From: Betaproteobacteria bacterium
GTDB lineage: Bacteria > Pseudomonadota > Gammaproteobacteria > Burkholderiales > Burkholderiaceae_C
DNA: 64,000 nt
Assembly (NCBI GenBank): GCA_009921265.1
Contig: RFYV01000004.1
Location: 1-64,000 of the forward strand
Reading direction: 5' to 3'
Made by a program: the position numbers and the translations under genes. The number at the start of each line of letters is the position of its first letter. Position 1 is the stretch's first letter. Shown in pieces: positions 20,133 through 29,512 of this stretch. The notes under the pieces were generated by a model. That model was not told the DNA's origin. It was given only the letters and a program-made list of their open reading frames with translations, and searched no databases.

Positions 20133-20669
20133 ATGCTTCGTCGATTTCTTGATCGCCTTTATTTAGGCGCAGGTGCGCTCGCGGCTTTATTCATCGTTGG
20201 CATTTGCGTGTTGATGGTTGGACAAAGCATTTTTCGCGAATTGGGCTTGCGAACTGGGGCGATCAATGACATCGTTTCTTGGTTTTGCGCAGCGGCGGCT
20301 TTTTTTGCCATGGCACATGCTTTCAAACACGGTGACTTTGTTCGCGTTACTTTAATATTAGAAAAAGTGTCGCCTGGCATTCGTCGACGTTTTGAAATAA
20401 TTTCTTTATTCATCGCATCAACAGCCACGAGTTATTTGTGTTGGTGGGCTTGTAAATTCACCTACGAAAGTTGGGAGTTCAACGACATTGCACAAGGCCT
20501 GCTTCCATTGCCTTTGTGGATTCCGCAAATGAGTTTTGCGTTGGGCTCGATTTTGTTGTTCATCGCAGTAGTCGATGAATTTATTTTTGTGATTCAAGGC
20601 AACAAGCCCACGTTTGTGACCGCCGTGGAAGAGCGCCACGCCAAAGGCGATTTTTCTTCGGAAGTTTAA
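20133..20669 (+). CDS. TRAP transporter small permease (DctQ family)
   Basis: The 178-residue protein has four membrane helices, the standard DctQ topology (about 12-34, 46-65, 88-107, 130-152), and the family pattern FFAMAHAFKHGDFVRVTL. It starts 4 bases after the receptor gene and is followed 5 bases later by the large permease. It pairs with the 12-helix subunit to form the membrane complex. Confidence 0.9.
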   Translation: MLRRFLDRLYLGAGALAALFIVGICVLMVGQSIFRELGLRTGAINDIVSWFCAAAAFFAMAHAFKHGDFVRVTLILEKVSPGIRRRFEIISLFIASTATSYLCWWACKFTYESWEFNDIAQGLLPLPLWIPQMSFALGSILLFIAVVDEFIFVIQGNKPTFVTAVEERHAKGDFSSEV

Positions 20670-20673
20670 ATCT

Positions 20674-21984
20674 ATGGATATTTTGCTCATCGGCGGTTTA
20701 TTGCTGTTCATCATGTTGTTGCTATTGGGTGGCGGTGTGTGGATTGCAATGGCCCTGGCCATTTGCGGTTGGATTGGTCAAGAATTTTTTACTACCACGC
20801 AACCCGGTAAAAATTTATTTTCTGCATTCTGGGAAAGCAACGCATCGTGGGAATTGGCCGCGTTGCCTTTGTTTGTGTGGATGGGAGAAATTTTATTTCG
20901 CACCAAACTCAGTGAAGAAATGTTTGAAGGTTTGCGTCCTTGGCTCAATCGCATCCCCGGTCGCTTGATGCACACTACTATTTTGGGCTGCGGCATTTTT
21001 GGATCTGTATCGGGCTCATCTGCCGCGACTTGCGCCACCATCAGCAAAGTGGCCTTGCCCGAATTATTAAAACGTGGCTACGACGAAAAAATTGCATTAG
21101 GGTCATTGGCCACTGCAGGCACGTTGGGGATCTTGATTCCTCCGTCGATCACTATGGTGGTTTATGCCGTTGCTGCTGATGCCTCCATTATTCGAATTTT
21201 TTTGGCAGGTTTTGCACCTGGTTTTTTATTGATGGGATTATTCAGCGGCTACATCATCTGGTGGAGTTTACGAAACCCCGATAAAGTTCCACCTCCAGAC
21301 GCACCCACCACATGGATACAAAAAATCAATCAATCAGGTAGCTTGATCCCTTGTGGCGCTTTGATTGTTTTTATATGTTGGGTGTTGATTGCAGGCTACG
21401 CCACTGCTACCGAATGCGCCGCTTATGGTGTTGTGGGCTCATTGGCATTGGCCGCATGGAGTCGCAGCCTTACATGGTCTAATTTTTGGGAGGGCCTTAT
21501 GGGCACGACGCGCACGAGTTGCATGATCATGTTTATATTAGCGGGCGCCGCGTATCTCACCAAGACCATGGCATTCACAGGCATACCACGCGAACTCGCA
21601 GAATGGGTTAATACAATGCAACTCTCCCCCATTTCATTGATCGGTGTTTTAACCCTTGTTTATTTAATTTTAGGTACTGCACTTGATGGAATTAGCATGA
21701 TTGTTTTAACCAGCGCAGTTGTATTGCCCATGATACAAAAAGCGGGATTTGATTTGATTTGGTTTGGTATCTTTATCGTGTTGTTGGTTGAAATTGCAGA
21801 AGTCACACCCCCCGTTGGTTTTAATTTATTTGTCTTGCAAAACATGACGGGCAAAGACAGCAACACGATTGCTCGCGCAGCACTTCCATTTTTTGGATGC
21901 TTGGTGGTGTGCATTGTGCTCATCACTTTGTTTCCACAGATAGTCACCTTTTTGCCCAACATGGTGATGGGGGTGGATCGCTAA
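20674..21984 (+). CDS. TRAP transporter large permease (DctM family)
   Basis: The 436-residue, roughly 12-helix protein is the sodium-coupled channel of the transporter. Family motifs are visible: FGSVSGSSAATCATIS, LATAGTLGILIPPSITMVVYA and EVTPPVGFNLFVLQ. It closes the three-gene operon begun at 19131. The fluoride channel gene begins 15 bases after its stop and may be co-transcribed. Confidence 0.94.
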   Translation: MDILLIGGLLLFIMLLLLGGGVWIAMALAICGWIGQEFFTTTQPGKNLFSAFWESNASWELAALPLFVWMGEILFRTKLSEEMFEGLRPWLNRIPGRLMHTTILGCGIFGSVSGSSAATCATISKVALPELLKRGYDEKIALGSLATAGTLGILIPPSITMVVYAVAADASIIRIFLAGFAPGFLLMGLFSGYIIWWSLRNPDKVPPPDAPTTWIQKINQSGSLIPCGALIVFICWVLIAGYATATECAAYGVVGSLALAAWSRSLTWSNFWEGLMGTTRTSCMIMFILAGAAYLTKTMAFTGIPRELAEWVNTMQLSPISLIGVLTLVYLILGTALDGISMIVLTSAVVLPMIQKAGFDLIWFGIFIVLLVEIAEVTPPVGFNLFVLQNMTGKDSNTIARAALPFFGCLVVCIVLITLFPQIVTFLPNMVMGVDR

Positions 21985-21998
21985 ATGAGTCGCACGTC

Positions 21999-22376
21999 AT
22001 GATGGCTGTTGTGGCAATTTGTTTGGGTGCATGCGTTGGCGCATTGATGCGTTGGCAATTGGGCTTGTGGCTCAACGCAGGTGCACTGCTACCGTGGGGC
22101 ACCTTGGCGGCTAATTTAATTGGTGGTTATCTGATTGGTATTTGCGTTGCAATGTTTGAAGCCATGCCACACATCGATCCTGCATGGCGACTTGCACTCG
22201 TCACAGGATTTTTAGGCGCGCTCACCACGTTCTCTTCATTCAGCGCAGAAGTCGTAGCCATGCTGATGCAATCGCGTTACCTCTTGGCTTTTGGCACGGC
22301 AGGATTACATCTTTTGGGCTCATTGGCTCTCACCATTGCAGGCATTTTTTCTGCGCAATGGTGGATGGCTCGTTAA
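21999..22376 (+). CDS. fluC: Fluoride ion channel FluC (CrcB)
   Basis: FluC channels expel fluoride as dual-topology dimers. The 125-residue protein has four helices and the hallmark residues: GALMRWQLG near the N-terminus, LAANLIGGYLIGI with the pore asparagine, and GFLGALTTFSSFSAEV with the fluoride-lining phenylalanines and the central sodium-site threonines. Either ATG at 21999 or ATG at 22002 is possible. I see no fluoride riboswitch in the short gap upstream. Confidence 0.93.
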   Translation: MMAVVAICLGACVGALMRWQLGLWLNAGALLPWGTLAANLIGGYLIGICVAMFEAMPHIDPAWRLALVTGFLGALTTFSSFSAEVVAMLMQSRYLLAFGTAGLHLLGSLALTIAGIFSAQWWMAR

Positions 22377-22382
22377 ATCAAA

Positions 22383-23195
22383 TTATTTTTTTGCGTTTGG
22401 AAAAAATAATTGCTCGCCATTGATTTTGTACGATGCAATTTGATTTTGACCTGTATGTGAAATCACCCAATCTACAAATTTTTGAGCAATTTCTTTTTTG
22501 ACATGCGGATGCTTGGAAGGACTCACAACTATCACGCCGTATTGATTGAACAATCGGTTATCGCCTTCAACCAAGACCTGCAAATCTGCGCGATTTTTAA
22601 AACTCAACCAAGTGCCTCTATCGGTTAAAACATACGCGCCTGTTGATGCCGCAATATTGAGTGCTGGGCCCATGCCGCAACCGCATTCTTTATAGCCCGC
22701 ACCTTTGCTTGCCACGCCGCTCATTTGCCAATAACGAAGCTCAGCTGCGTGCGTTCCGCTTTTGTCACCGCGTGAAATAAACGTGATCTGCGTTTGCGCT
22801 AATTTTTGAAGTGCTGATGTGATGTCCTTTCCTTTTGTTTTGGCAGAGTCTGATGCAGGCCCGACCAACACAAAATCGTTGTACATCACTGCAAAACGCT
22901 CGATGCCCCAGCCCTCTGCAATAAATTTTTCTTCTGCCACTTGATCGTGTACAAACAATACATCAGCGTCACCACGTCTGCCCATGTCAATAGCTTGGCC
23001 TGTTCCTAGCGCCACCACCTTAACATCAACGCCTGTTGCATTTTTAAATGCGGGCAGCAAATGCGCAAACAATCCCGATTGCTCGGTTGAAGTAGTCGAC
23101 GCCATAATCAATTGTGCCGATGCGTTGAATAAAGCACCAAACGCAACTAAACCAATCGTCAAAAAATTAATGGCATATTGTTTGAAAAATTTCAC
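22383..23195 (-). CDS. tupA: Tungstate ABC transporter substrate-binding protein
   Basis: The 270-residue periplasmic protein has a signal peptide (about 1-28) followed by LIMASTTSTEQSGLF; the TTST motif is the oxyanion-binding signature of TupA. Further support is ISRGDKSGTHAAELRYW and ASTGAYVLTDRGTW. Tungstate is favoured over molybdate by the TTST motif and the ModA-unlike sequence, but specificity is inferred. Its ATG overlaps the tupC stop (ATGA), so the receptor is the last gene of a permease-ATPase-receptor operon, an inverted order compared with the common tupABC. Confidence 0.88.
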   Translation of the reverse strand: MKFFKQYAINFLTIGLVAFGALFNASAQLIMASTTSTEQSGLFAHLLPAFKNATGVDVKVVALGTGQAIDMGRRGDADVLFVHDQVAEEKFIAEGWGIERFAVMYNDFVLVGPASDSAKTKGKDITSALQKLAQTQITFISRGDKSGTHAAELRYWQMSGVASKGAGYKECGCGMGPALNIAASTGAYVLTDRGTWLSFKNRADLQVLVEGDNRLFNQYGVIVVSPSKHPHVKKEIAQKFVDWVISHTGQNQIASYKINGEQLFFPNAKK

Positions 23196-23908
23196 AGCAT
23201 TTCTCCCTTTAAAAATTGATGAGCTTGCGGATGCGATTGTTCTAGGTCTGAATTAAAAAATTGATCGACTGGTAAGTCTGTTAAGATATTTCCATCCTCT
23301 AAATACAACACTCTTGAAGCCATGCGCTTAACCTGCCCCAAGTTATGACTGCTAAAAATAAGTGTTACGTCTTGGCCATGGATGGATTGCGATACATATT
23401 GCGTAACGCTTGCCTCAACATCTCGCTTGGCGTGCGGATCAAGATTAGACGTCGGCTCATCTAAAAACAAAATTTGTGGTTGCAAGGACCATGCACGTGC
23501 GAGCGAAATGCGTTGCTGTTGCCCACCCGATAGAGTAGGCGCAAATTGATGAGCCAAATGCGTCAAATGCATGCGCTCTAACTCTTTGCTTACCAATTCA
23601 TTGGCACGCTCTTGGGTTTGTCCTTGCAAACGCAGTCCTAATGCCACATGCGACAACACTGACATGCGCAACATATGCGGTCTTTGAAACAACATGGCTT
23701 GCTTGTGTTGATCACTCACTCGCAATTTGCCTTGCGTAGGTTCAATGAGTTGATGCATGACACGAAGCAATGTGCTTTTGCCACAGCCATTGGCGCCAAT
23801 CAATGCAACACGCTCGCCAGCTTCAATGGTGAGATTGATCGACTTCAAAGCCCAATGACTGCCAAACTGATGACCGACATCTTGTAACTGAATCAGTCTT
23901 GTACTCAT
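23192..23908 (-). CDS. tupC: Tungstate ABC transporter ATPase
   Basis: The 238-residue ABC ATPase has Walker A (LIGANGCGKSTLLRVM), the Q-loop (QAMLFQRPHML), the signature LSGGQQQRISLARA and Walker B (ILFLDEPTSNLD), with the switch His in FSSHNLGQVKRM. The ATG at 23908 overlaps the permease stop by 4 bases; an upstream extension would lie inside tupB. It drives the TupB permease. Confidence 0.93.
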   Translation of the reverse strand: MSTRLIQLQDVGHQFGSHWALKSINLTIEAGERVALIGANGCGKSTLLRVMHQLIEPTQGKLRVSDQHKQAMLFQRPHMLRMSVLSHVALGLRLQGQTQERANELVSKELERMHLTHLAHQFAPTLSGGQQQRISLARAWSLQPQILFLDEPTSNLDPHAKRDVEASVTQYVSQSIHGQDVTLIFSSHNLGQVKRMASRVLYLEDGNILTDLPVDQFFNSDLEQSHPQAHQFLKGEML

Positions 23909-24642
23909 ATAGAGATACGACCTTCTAATGGCATTGCTGAAATGCTGTTGTGCGATCGCCATTTTCGCAACAGTGCAAGCATGGCATTTAAAGCCAACAC
24001 CACGCCTAACAAAACAATACCTAAAGCCAGTGCCAAGGGTAAATCACCTTTGCTGGTTTCTAATGCAATCGCTGTTGTCATGACTCGCGTGAAGCCATCG
24101 ATATTTCCGCCCACAATCATCACCGCGCCTACTTCCGAAATCGCGCGTCCAAAAACAGTGAAAACAACTGTGATTAATGACAAGCGCTCATCCCAAGCTA
24201 ATAAAAAACTTCGCGTCCATGTGCCCGCACCCAATGACTTCAATTGTTCGCCGTGATTGAGTTCTGCATCTTCTACCCATTGACGGGTTAAGGCGATCAC
24301 AACAGGCGTAATCAAAATCGTTTGCGCAATCACCATGGCCTTGTAACTAAACAACCATCCCAAAAAACCAAATGGCCCTGAGCGCGATAACAATAAATAA
24401 ACCACCAAGCCCACCACCACCGATGGCAAGGCCAACAAAGTATTTAAAAAAACCAATAGGACGCCGCGCCCATTAAATCTAGCAACGCCCGATACCGCAC
24501 CGATGGGCAAGCCCAGCAAACAAGCCAAAACGCACGACACGGCGCTGATCGACAAGGAGCGCGCAACAATAGCCATTAATGTTGCGTCGCCCACAAGAAG
24601 TAAATCCCAAGCGGTGGTCAAACTCTCAAAAAATGGGGACAT
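23905..24642 (-). CDS. tupB: Tungstate ABC transporter permease
   Basis: The 245-residue membrane protein has about five to six helices and the EAA-type coupling loop LGAGTWTRSFLLAWDERLSLI, followed by FGRAISEVGAVMIVGGNIDG, typical of the TupB group. It is the promoter-proximal gene of the tup operon. The 74-base gap to the divergent regulator gene presumably holds promoters for both. Confidence 0.92.
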   Translation of the reverse strand: MSPFFESLTTAWDLLLVGDATLMAIVARSLSISAVSCVLACLLGLPIGAVSGVARFNGRGVLLVFLNTLLALPSVVVGLVVYLLLSRSGPFGFLGWLFSYKAMVIAQTILITPVVIALTRQWVEDAELNHGEQLKSLGAGTWTRSFLLAWDERLSLITVVFTVFGRAISEVGAVMIVGGNIDGFTRVMTTAIALETSKGDLPLALALGIVLLGVVLALNAMLALLRKWRSHNSISAMPLEGRISI

Positions 24643-24716
24643 CGGTACGATTCAAGTGAAAATAGCGAATCCTTGTATCCTACGGACTGCCCAATAACCC
24701 TGCCATATGTTCGAAC

Positions 24717-25802
24717 GTGCATAGCATTCAACTTCATTACACCCTTCATGCAAATGCTTTCGAGCCACAAGGCATGGTTGAGCATCCCTTGATGCAATTG
24801 CTTCAAGCGGTTGCCGATCATGGATCGATCAGCGCCGCGGCAAAAAGTTTGAGTTTGTCTTACCGACATGTTTGGGGGCAACTCAAGCAATGGGAAAACG
24901 ATTTAGGCCATGAGTTGATCATTTGGGAAAAAGGGCAACCGGCGCGACTCACCGCATTCGGTCATAAATTGATGTGGGCCGAGCGACAAACGCAAGCGCG
25001 ACTCGCACCTCAAATTCAATCCTTGCGTGCGGATTTAGAAAGAACATTTGCTTTAGCCTTCGATCCTCAAGTGCATGTGCTCACCATGTACGCCAGTCAC
25101 GACGATGCGTTGGTCAAACTTCAAGAGCAAACCGCATCGCAAGGTTTGTATTTAGATATGCGGTTTTGCGGAAGTGTGGACGCGATTCGTGCACTCAACG
25201 AAGGACGCTGTGTGCTTGCGGGATTTCATACACGCGAAACTACAAAAGCAAAATCCATCACAGCTAAAGCTTACAAACCGTTGCTCAGACCTGGGCTTCA
25301 CAAAGTGATTGGTTTTGCCAAACGACAAGTGGGTCTTGTATTACCCAAAGGCAATCCAAAGTATTTAAAAAATTTAAAAAATATCGCTGCGCAACAAGCA
25401 TTGTTTGTTCATCGTGCGCAGGGTACGGGCACGCGTGTTTTGGTAGAAGAGTTATTGGTCGATGAAGGATTGAATCTCAAAGATCTCAATGCTTTATCGC
25501 ACGAAGAACCATCACATGCGGCGCTTGCTGCAACAATTGCTGCGGGTCATGCGGATGTGGGCATTGGCATCGAAACCTGTGCATTCTCCATGGGATTGGA
25601 TTTTGTACCGTTAACGCAAGAAAATTATCGATTGGTATGTTTAAAGTCAGAGCTAGACACACCTGCGGTAAAAGCACTGCGTCAATTTTTATCTGCGCAG
25701 CAATGGGTGTCTACAGTACAAAATATGGCGGGCTATACACCGCACAACAGTGGCGCAATCGAATCGTTGAGTCGCTCGCTACCTTGGTGGTCATTCCATT
25801 AA
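24717..25802 (+). CDS. ModE-like regulator with a substrate-binding domain, next to tup genes
   Basis: The 361-residue protein has an N-terminal LysR/ModE-type winged helix (ADHGSISAAAKSLSLSYRHVWGQLK, about residues 32-90). It is joined to a periplasmic-binding-protein-like domain of the ModA/PBP type (VHRAQGTGTRVLVEELL, GHADVGIGIETCA). Regulators of this build commonly control molybdate or tungstate uptake and respond to the oxyanion or the cofactor. The start is GTG at 24717; the ATG upstream runs straight into TAG. Divergent placement from tupB supports control of that operon. Its stop overlaps the convergent gene by 12 bases. Confidence 0.85.
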   Translation: MHSIQLHYTLHANAFEPQGMVEHPLMQLLQAVADHGSISAAAKSLSLSYRHVWGQLKQWENDLGHELIIWEKGQPARLTAFGHKLMWAERQTQARLAPQIQSLRADLERTFALAFDPQVHVLTMYASHDDALVKLQEQTASQGLYLDMRFCGSVDAIRALNEGRCVLAGFHTRETTKAKSITAKAYKPLLRPGLHKVIGFAKRQVGLVLPKGNPKYLKNLKNIAAQQALFVHRAQGTGTRVLVEELLVDEGLNLKDLNALSHEEPSHAALAATIAAGHADVGIGIETCAFSMGLDFVPLTQENYRLVCLKSELDTPAVKALRQFLSAQQWVSTVQNMAGYTPHNSGAIESLSRSLPWWSFH

Positions 25803-26264
25803 ATAGCCACGCAAGCTTAGTAAAAAAAACTTTTTTAAAACAGCCTGATCAGCGGCATGAAAAACATAAAGCCCCGTAACGCCCACTCGCACAACCAAGC
25901 GCGGCGCAATCAACCAAGTTAAATAAGGGATGTAAATAAGTTTGAGTTGTTTGATTTCTGCAATTTGAATTTGTTTTTTCCAAAGCCAAGTTTGCGAAAT
26001 TGTTTCATCATCGATTCGTGTTTGACTCAAAAAAATATACGCCAAGCACAAACCAATGACGCCAGCCACGATCACAATAAACACCCAACTTTTGACATCG
26101 AGCAATTGCAAATCTTGCATCAAGCCTACGCGCCACGCATAAAAAAAGATTCCAGCCACCAATACGACAGCCAGAATCTTAATGAGAGGCGTGAAGGCGG
26201 CGCCTTGCGCAACGCCTTCTACAGGTTCATGTTTGATACCTAAGTCAGATGGATGCGTATTCAC
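25791..26264 (-). CDS. Uncharacterised membrane protein with a PH-like region
   Basis: The 157-residue protein has two membrane helices (about 27-46 and 60-80) followed by a beta-rich cytoplasmic part (TRIDDETISQTWLWKKQIQIAEIKQLKL), the layout of bacterial PH-like (YcxB/YdbT-type) membrane proteins. No enzyme motif is visible. The gene follows the TRAP permease gene with one base between and may be co-transcribed with it. Confidence 0.55.
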   Translation of the reverse strand: MNTHPSDLGIKHEPVEGVAQGAAFTPLIKILAVVLVAGIFFYAWRVGLMQDLQLLDVKSWVFIVIVAGVIGLCLAYIFLSQTRIDDETISQTWLWKKQIQIAEIKQLKLIYIPYLTWLIAPRLVVRVGVTGLYVFHAADQAVLKKFFLLSLRGYLME

Positions 26265-26265
26265 C

Positions 26266-27774
26266 TTAAGGCTTGATCGGATCCATCTTGAGAGGCTCTT
26301 CTTTGGGCATCTCTATAGGAACACCGACCTGACCCGACTCATTGTTGTTAGACAACTCATCGGTTGGCATTTCAATTTTGATCTGATCCAAATCAACAAC
26401 TTCCACCTTGTCTAGGAACATGGTGACAGACTCTGGAACAAAGATAACCACCACAACCAACAAGAGTTGCAAGATCACCCAAGGTATTGCACCCAAATAA
26501 ATATCTCTCGATTCCACTTTCTTTTCGATAACGCCTGATTTAAACAGTGTGTCTGCAATACCTCTGAGATAAAACAAAGCAAATCCAAATGGCGGATGCA
26601 TGAAACTCGTTTGCATGTTGACGCAAATAATAACGCCAAACCAAATCATGTTAATGCCCATTTTGTCTGCTACGGGACCTAGCATCGGCAAAATAATAAA
26701 GGCGATTTCAAAAAAGTCTAAGAAGAATGCAAGGAAGAAAATAAAAACATTGACGACCAGCAAAAATCCGATTTGACCGCCAGGTAATCCGCTGAGCATA
26801 TGCTCAATCCATTTCCCACCATCAACTCCTTGGAACACCAATGAGAAGACGCGCGAGCCAATCAGGATAAATACAACCATGGCGGTGATACGCATGGTGC
26901 CACCAATGGCGTCTTTGACCAATGGCCAATCCAAACGTTTGTGCATGGCAGCCAAAATAAATGCACCCACTGCACCCATCGCACCAGCCTCGGTCGGTGT
27001 GGCAATTGCAATATCAATACCTGGCAATCCACCCATACTTCCAAGCACAGCAAAAATTAAAATTGCCGATGGAACAATGCCACGCAAACATTTTTTCCAA
27101 AGCGCCCATCCATTAAGCGTGCGTGCCTCGGGAGGTACACCAGGGATATGGTGAGGGAAAATTCGACCCAATATAAAAGTATACAGAGCAAAAAAAATAA
27201 TTTGCAAAATCGATGGCCCCCACGCGCCTTTGTACATGTCGCCGACTGATTGCCCCAATTGATCGGCCATCACAACTAAAACCAATGAAGGCGGAACCAA
27301 CTGTGTGATGGTGCCGGATGCGGCCAACACACCCGTGGCGTATTTCATGTTGTAACCATAACGAATCATGACAGGCAATGAAATCATTGCCATGGCAATC
27401 ACTTGCCCCGCAACCGTGCCCGTAATAGCGCCCAAGATAAATCCAACTATGATGACCGAGTAACCCAAGCCACCACGCACGGGCCCAAACAGTTGTCCCA
27501 TGGAGTCGAGCATGTCTTCGGCGAGTCCGCATTTTTCAAGCAATGAACCCATTAAAGTAAAAAATGGAATGGCTAATAAAAGTTCATTCGATAAGATTCC
27601 AAACACATTAGCAGGCAGGTTGCCTAAGAAGTTGGCAGGAAACCAACCCATATCAATGGCATATAAGCCACAGAATAAACCCAATGCTGACAAAGAGAAT
27701 GCAACAGGAAAACCAATCAGCATCACCAAAATAAGCCCAAGAAACATCAGGGGCGCGAATTGTTCAACGGTCAT
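26266..27774 (-). CDS. TRAP transporter large permease with a hydrophilic C-terminal tail
   Basis: The 502-residue DctM-type protein belongs to the TakM-like branch (ELLLAIPFFTLMGSLLEK, GAITGTVAGQVIAMAMISLP, GTITQLVPPSLVLVVMADQ, TPTEAGAMGAVGAF, SFMHPPFGFALFYLRG). After the last helix there is a Pro/Glu-rich tail of about 45 residues (VDLDQIKIEMPTDELS onward) not usual in the family core. It overlaps the small permease gene by 4 bases. With the small permease and the broken receptor gene it forms the second TRAP system of the window. Confidence 0.93.
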   Translation of the reverse strand: MTVEQFAPLMFLGLILVMLIGFPVAFSLSALGLFCGLYAIDMGWFPANFLGNLPANVFGILSNELLLAIPFFTLMGSLLEKCGLAEDMLDSMGQLFGPVRGGLGYSVIIVGFILGAITGTVAGQVIAMAMISLPVMIRYGYNMKYATGVLAASGTITQLVPPSLVLVVMADQLGQSVGDMYKGAWGPSILQIIFFALYTFILGRIFPHHIPGVPPEARTLNGWALWKKCLRGIVPSAILIFAVLGSMGGLPGIDIAIATPTEAGAMGAVGAFILAAMHKRLDWPLVKDAIGGTMRITAMVVFILIGSRVFSLVFQGVDGGKWIEHMLSGLPGGQIGFLLVVNVFIFFLAFFLDFFEIAFIILPMLGPVADKMGINMIWFGVIICVNMQTSFMHPPFGFALFYLRGIADTLFKSGVIEKKVESRDIYLGAIPWVILQLLLVVVVIFVPESVTMFLDKVEVVDLDQIKIEMPTDELSNNNESGQVGVPIEMPKEEPLKMDPIKP

Positions 27775-28310
27775 TGCAGTGGCCTCTCATATACCAAGTT
27801 CATTTCATACTGGTTGGTTAACCAGCCCACTCGTTTGATGATTTCTGATATGCCTTGCAACAAAATCATCAAGTAACCCAAAGGCAACATTAACCAGACA
27901 GGCCAACGAATCAAACCACCCGCGTTACTCGACACCTCACCTGAATAAAATTTATCGATAAATAAGGGATAAGACAAATACATCATTAAAACCATCACGG
28001 GCAATAAGAAGAACACCAAACCCATGAGATCGATGTAGACCTTGGCCCGCGTCGAAAGCTGACCATAAATCACGTCAACTCTGACGTGTTCGTTGACACG
28101 CAAGACCATGCCCGCGCCCAACATCACTGCAGCTGCAAATAAATACCACTGAATTTCTAACCAACCATTGGAGCTGTTGTTAAAAACAAACCGAATGACT
28201 GCATTAGCACAGCTAATAAAACAGGAAATCAAAATTGCCCACATGGCAAATACACCGAGCTTGTTGTTGATGGCATCAATCAACTCGGCAAGCTTAAACA
28301 ATGGCTTCAT
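27771..28310 (-). CDS. TRAP transporter small permease
   Basis: The 179-residue protein has four membrane helices and the DctQ pattern WLEIQWYLFAAAVMLGAGMVLRVNEHVRVDVIY. I start at the ATG at 28310 (MKPLFKLAELID); the longer open frame would begin inside the terminator hairpin at 28330-28373. No strong ribosome site precedes it. The protein is the partner of the large permease encoded next. Confidence 0.9.
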   Translation of the reverse strand: MKPLFKLAELIDAINNKLGVFAMWAILISCFISCANAVIRFVFNNSSNGWLEIQWYLFAAAVMLGAGMVLRVNEHVRVDVIYGQLSTRAKVYIDLMGLVFFLLPVMVLMMYLSYPLFIDKFYSGEVSSNAGGLIRWPVWLMLPLGYLMILLQGISEIIKRVGWLTNQYEMNLVYERPLQ

Positions 28311-28329
28311 AATAATGAAAATGAAAAAC

Positions 28330-28373
28330 AAAAAAACACCGCCCTGCAAAACCTTTGGGATGGTGCAGGGCGG
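28330..28373 (-). terminator. Intra-operon terminator between TRAP receptor and permease genes
   Basis: On the minus strand CCGCCCTGCA pairs over 10 bp with TGCAGGGCGG (28339-28348 with 28364-28373) and is followed by a T-rich run. Such a leaky terminator would make receptor transcripts more abundant than permease transcripts. A second palindrome, TGGCGC/GCGCCA, lies at 28384-28401. Confidence 0.85.
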
Positions 28374-28409
28374 AACCTTGAAATGGCGCCTCAGAGCGCC
28401 AAAAACTCT

Positions 28410-29448
28410 TTAGAGCTTATCGATTCGGGATTGCATGTAGCTGTCGTTTCTGGCTTCTGAGAAACGGAACCAGCTGACTGTATCGCGACGGAACGTTGCG
28501 TAGTCCTCATAGACTTTTTTCCAGTTTGGATTTTTGTCGCTGAGTTCGCTGTACAAGGCCATGGACTCTTTGAAAGCCGCGTCCATCACATCTTTGGGGA
28601 ATGGGAACAACTTGGTACCAGCTGCCACCAACTGCTTGAGTGCAGTCGCGTTTCTAGCATCGTATCTGGCCTGCATATCGGTGTGCGCATAAGCAGCTGC
28701 ACATGTGATGATGGCTTTGTATTCAGATGAAAGGCTGTCATAGGCTTTGCTGTTGACGTGCAAATCTAATTGTGGACCCACTTCCCACCAACCTGGATAA
28801 GCGTAATTTTTTGCAACTTTGTAGAAGCCTAATTTGAGATCGTCATAAGGACCGACCCACTCGGCGGCATCAATGGTTCCTTTTTCGAGGGCTTGATAAA
28901 TCTCGCCACCAGGAATATTTTGTGGAACGCCACCAATGCGCTCAACCACTTTGCCTGCAAAACCACCAACGCGGAATTTGAGACCTTTGAAGTCTTTGAG
29001 GGAAGTGATGGGTTTGCGATACCAGCCGCCCATTTGAGCACCCGTGTTGCCCATCGGGAAATTGATGATGTTGTAGTTGCGATAGAAATCACGCATCAAC
29101 TTAAGACCATTGCCTTCATACATCCAAGCAGTCATTTGGCGGCTATTGAGACCGAATGGAATCGCACAACCCAAAGCAAATGTTTCGTCCTTACCGAAAT
29201 AATAGTAAGGTGCTGTGTTGGCCATTTCAACTGTGCCATCTTTGACGGCGTCAACAGTTCCGAATGCAGGAATGATTTCACCAGCAGCGTGTGTTGAGAT
29301 TTCAAATTTGCCGCCTGTCAAATCTTTGACCTTGGCTGCAAAAACGTCATTCACACCAAACAAAGTATCCATGCACAATAGCGGGTGCACTACCTGCAGC
29401 AAGAATGCTGGCAATTCCTGCATGTTTAATGACGGAACGACGATCCAT
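28410..29448 (-). pseudogene. TRAP transporter receptor (DctP/TakP-like), internally deleted and frameshifted
   Basis: The original start is the ATG at 29448, preceded by GGAGAAAA; it encodes a twin-arginine-like leader MDRRSVIKHAGIASILAAG and then APAIVH. There the frame fails (GYFVWCE, stop). The mature receptor continues in another frame from MDTLFGVNDVFAAKV through TAPYYYFGKDETFALGCAIP and GLKFRVGGFAGKV to a normal end. The roughly 16 to 18 residues expected between (family form xxTIRWRxASSFPKS) are missing. The base string GTGCATGGATAC at the join is compatible with a deletion between short CATG/ATG matches. As written the gene lacks an exported product, leaving the permeases without their own receptor. 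Confidence 0.88.
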
Positions 29449-29512
29449 GGTTTTCTCCAAAAAAATAAATTAAATGTTTTACAAAAATGCCTATGGTGAT
29501 TGTATGTGTCTC

